Below are positions 38,594 through 40,076 of a stretch of 40,076 bases of DNA, one piece after another. Under the pieces are notes generated by a model, which searched no databases, was not told the DNA's origin, and worked only from the letters and a program-made list of their open reading frames with translations. The DNA comes from Epithemia pelagica (lineage: Eukaryota > Bacillariophyta > Bacillariophyceae > Surirellales > Surirellaceae): NCBI GenBank assembly GCA_946965045.2, contig OX337243.1, positions 1 to 40,076 on the forward strand, written 5' to 3'. The position numbers and the translations under genes were made by a program. How positions within the stretch are numbered: position 1 is the stretch's first letter; each line of letters opens with the position of its first letter.

Positions 38594-39637
38594 ATGCTTA
38601 ATCCAATTATTTTTAGACTATTAAATAAAAATGATTTTATATTTAAACTAACCGAAAACAAATTTATTGATTTTAAAGTTTTTTCAACAATACATAATGA
38701 AATCCAAAATTTTATTAGTTGGTTTTTTCAAAAATATGGCTTATATATTTGTAATTTTAAGCTTTTCATTAAAATTGAAAATTTGTCCATTTTTATTAAT
38801 TATAACAGCCATAAATTTTATTACTTTTATCCTTTAAATTTCAAATTATTACAGAAAGATTCAATATTAAACAGTTTAAATAGTAATTTTTTAATTTTAA
38901 ATTTTAGGTTACATAATTTAAATACATGTTTAAAAAAAATTATATTTAAAAATATTTCAAATATAATTTTTTTTAAATACTATTTTTTATTTTTTCAATT
39001 TGTATCATTTTATTCTGTTTTTAACAGGATAAAGCCACTCAAATTCATGTATTTTATAAAAACAAAATATTACAATATAAGGCAAAATAATTTTATTAAT
39101 AATTTTATTAGTATTTTAATTTTAACATTGAAGTATTTTTTAAATACTAGTACAACAATTTTTATTATCTTTAAGCAAATTAATAAAAATATAAATTTCA
39201 AATATTATTCTAAAATTTTAAAACAACAAATTATCCTATATATTCTAAAATTACGAAAATTTAAAACAAGTCAATTTTTCAAATTAAATTTAAATTATAT
39301 ATTAATAATTTTACATTTACAGTTTAATATTTTTATAATAGCTGAACTTTTAAAGATAAATTTTAACAATTTAAAAACAATAACTGTAAATAGCACATTT
39401 GTTCGGTTTTTAAAAATTAGTTTATATTACATATTGATTTTATCAGCAATTCGTGGTATTAAATTTGTACTTAAAGGAAATTTGACAAAAAATCAACGTG
39501 CTAGTAAAATCCGCTTTTTTATTGGTAATCAACCTAATAACATAAAATTAAACACTACATTTAATTTTATTCAATCCACTTGTTTTACAAAAAAAGGTAC
39601 AATTGGTATTAAAATTTACAGTAATTATGATTATTAA
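38594..39637 (+). CDS. rps3: Ribosomal protein S3
   Basis: A 347-residue S3. The C-terminal domain is clear: AIRGIKFVLKGNLTKNQRAS, FIGNQPNN, then CFTKKGTIGIKIYSNYD, matching the family R-I-x-G-R-L-x-G-x-x-R-A and T-x-x-G-x-x-G-I-K-V. The N-terminus LNPIIFRLL fits N-P-x-x-x-R-L. The middle is long, hydrophobic and AT-driven, as in other mitochondrial S3 proteins. It follows rpl2 directly and overlaps rpl16 by 11 bases. Confidence 0.92.
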   Translation: MLNPIIFRLLNKNDFIFKLTENKFIDFKVFSTIHNEIQNFISWFFQKYGLYICNFKLFIKIENLSIFINYNSHKFYYFYPLNFKLLQKDSILNSLNSNFLILNFRLHNLNTCLKKIIFKNISNIIFFKYYFLFFQFVSFYSVFNRIKPLKFMYFIKTKYYNIRQNNFINNFISILILTLKYFLNTSTTIFIIFKQINKNINFKYYSKILKQQIILYILKLRKFKTSQFFKLNLNYILIILHLQFNIFIIAELLKINFNNLKTITVNSTFVRFLKISLYYILILSAIRGIKFVLKGNLTKNQRASKIRFFIGNQPNNIKLNTTFNFIQSTCFTKKGTIGIKIYSNYDY

Positions 39638-40025
39638 AAATAGAATATTTAACAATACTCGTAAAGGAAAACTCAAAAAAATTTCCTTAAAAAATAATAA
39701 ATTAAAATTTGGCTTTGTTGGTTTAAAAGCTATTCAATCGGGTATTATTAATTTAAAACAATTAAATACGTTAAAAAATATTATTTTAAAAAAAACTAAA
39801 AATAGAGTAAAATTTTGGTATAAATTGAATAATTATTACCGTATTTCAAAAAAACCAATAAATATAAAAATGGGTAAAGGATCTGGTAAAATTTCATTTT
39901 TTGCTACTAAAATTGTGGCTGGAACTATTTTATTAGAGCTTTGTAGTATAAATACAAAAGTTTTAATAAATATATTACAATTTTGTAAATTTAAATTACC
40001 AATCAAAACTAAAATCGTAACTTAA
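39627..40025 (+). CDS. rpl16: Ribosomal protein L16
   Basis: A 132-residue L16. NTRKGKLKKISLKNNKLKFG and FVGLKAIQSGIINLKQLNTL match the family K-G-R...L-x-F-G-x-x-G-L-x-A-x-E-x-x-x-I. The segment MGKGSGKISFFATKIVAGTI is the family M-G-x-G-K-G-x-x-x-x-W-x-A-x-V-x-x-G signature. ATG 39627 lies inside the end of rps3 and gives the usual N-terminus. Confidence 0.96.
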   Translation: MIIKNRIFNNTRKGKLKKISLKNNKLKFGFVGLKAIQSGIINLKQLNTLKNIILKKTKNRVKFWYKLNNYYRISKKPINIKMGKGSGKISFFATKIVAGTILLELCSINTKVLINILQFCKFKLPIKTKIVT

Positions 40026-40037
40026 AATTATAGTTTG

Positions 40038-40073
40038 AAATGAGCTAATAGTTAATTAACTGTTAATTCATTT
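40038..40073 (+). other. Sixteen-base imperfect hairpin before tRNA-Phe
   Basis: AAATGAGCTAATAGTT (40038-40053) and AACTGTTAATTCATTT (40058-40073) pair with one mismatch and two G-T pairs around loop AATT. It lies 12 bases after the rpl16 stop and directly before tRNA-Phe, so it may protect or define the 3' end of the upstream messenger. Confidence 0.6.
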
Positions 40074-40076
40074 TAG

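Overview
The window is a complete, circular-mapping mitochondrial genome of a protist, cut open inside tRNA-Phe. The last base (G40076) pairs with C72 of the tRNA that fills bases 1-73. The DNA is very AT-rich and the genes are tightly packed. They encode the mitochondrial respiratory set: nad1-7, 4L, 9 and 11, cob, cox1-3, atp6, 8 and 9. Also present are 14 ribosomal-protein genes (rps2, 3, 4, 7, 8, 10, 11, 12, 14; rpl2, 5, 6, 14, 16), tatC, both rRNAs and 17 ordinary tRNAs. The reading frames need only the standard code: the tRNA-Trp anticodon is CCA and no gene ends in TGA. A mitochondrial nad11, a tatC, the order rps8-rpl6-rps2-rps4 and rpl2-rps3-rpl16, and the absence of atp1 and tRNA-Thr point to a stramenopile, probably an ochrophyte (a chrysophyte-like alga is plausible). 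That placement is inference.

Layout. Bases 1-3565 hold tRNA-Phe, rps8-rpl6-rps2-rps4, two tRNA-Leu genes and rps12-rps7-rpl14. Across the circle junction this joins rpl2-rps3-rpl16 at the right end, forming one long remnant of the bacterial S10/spc/str operons. Bases 3566-4645 are repeat array 1. From 4646 to 14680 lie atp9, nad4L, atp8, a split nad11, cox1, atp6, rps10, cob, cox3, nad3, rps14 and nad1, punctuated by tRNAs. Repeat array 2 fills about 14.7-18.9 kb. Then come rns, tRNA-Asp, rpl5, tRNA-Ser, nad5, tRNA-His and rnl (19.06-26.07 kb). Repeat array 3 (26.08-27.95 kb) leads into an unusual non-coding control-like region (27.95-28.98 kb). From 29.0 to 35.7 kb are nad9, nad4, nad6, nad2, one more repeat unit, nad7 and cox2. 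From 35.7 to 37.8 kb is the only region with minus-strand genes: tatC, tRNA-Pro, tRNA-Tyr and rps11.

The non-coding DNA is the remarkable part. An approximately 305-bp unit carrying two conserved hairpins occurs at four intergenic sites, always in the same orientation. In two arrays it has evolved into an A/B dimer of about 620 bp, shared almost identically on both sides of the rRNA block. At 28.3-28.64 kb two adjacent 132-bp near-perfect hairpins, each clamped by seven G and seven C, are followed by four copies of a G-rich 14-mer. Upstream of them is a GC-rich island with nested stems. Two tRNA-like elements lacking normal arms sit before rns and between nad9 and nad4. They resemble processing signals more than decoding tRNAs.

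The genes work together as the translation machinery and oxidative-phosphorylation core of the mitochondrion. Nearly all are on the + strand with tRNAs between them, so long transcripts cut at tRNAs and tRNA-like elements are the likely mode of expression (inference).
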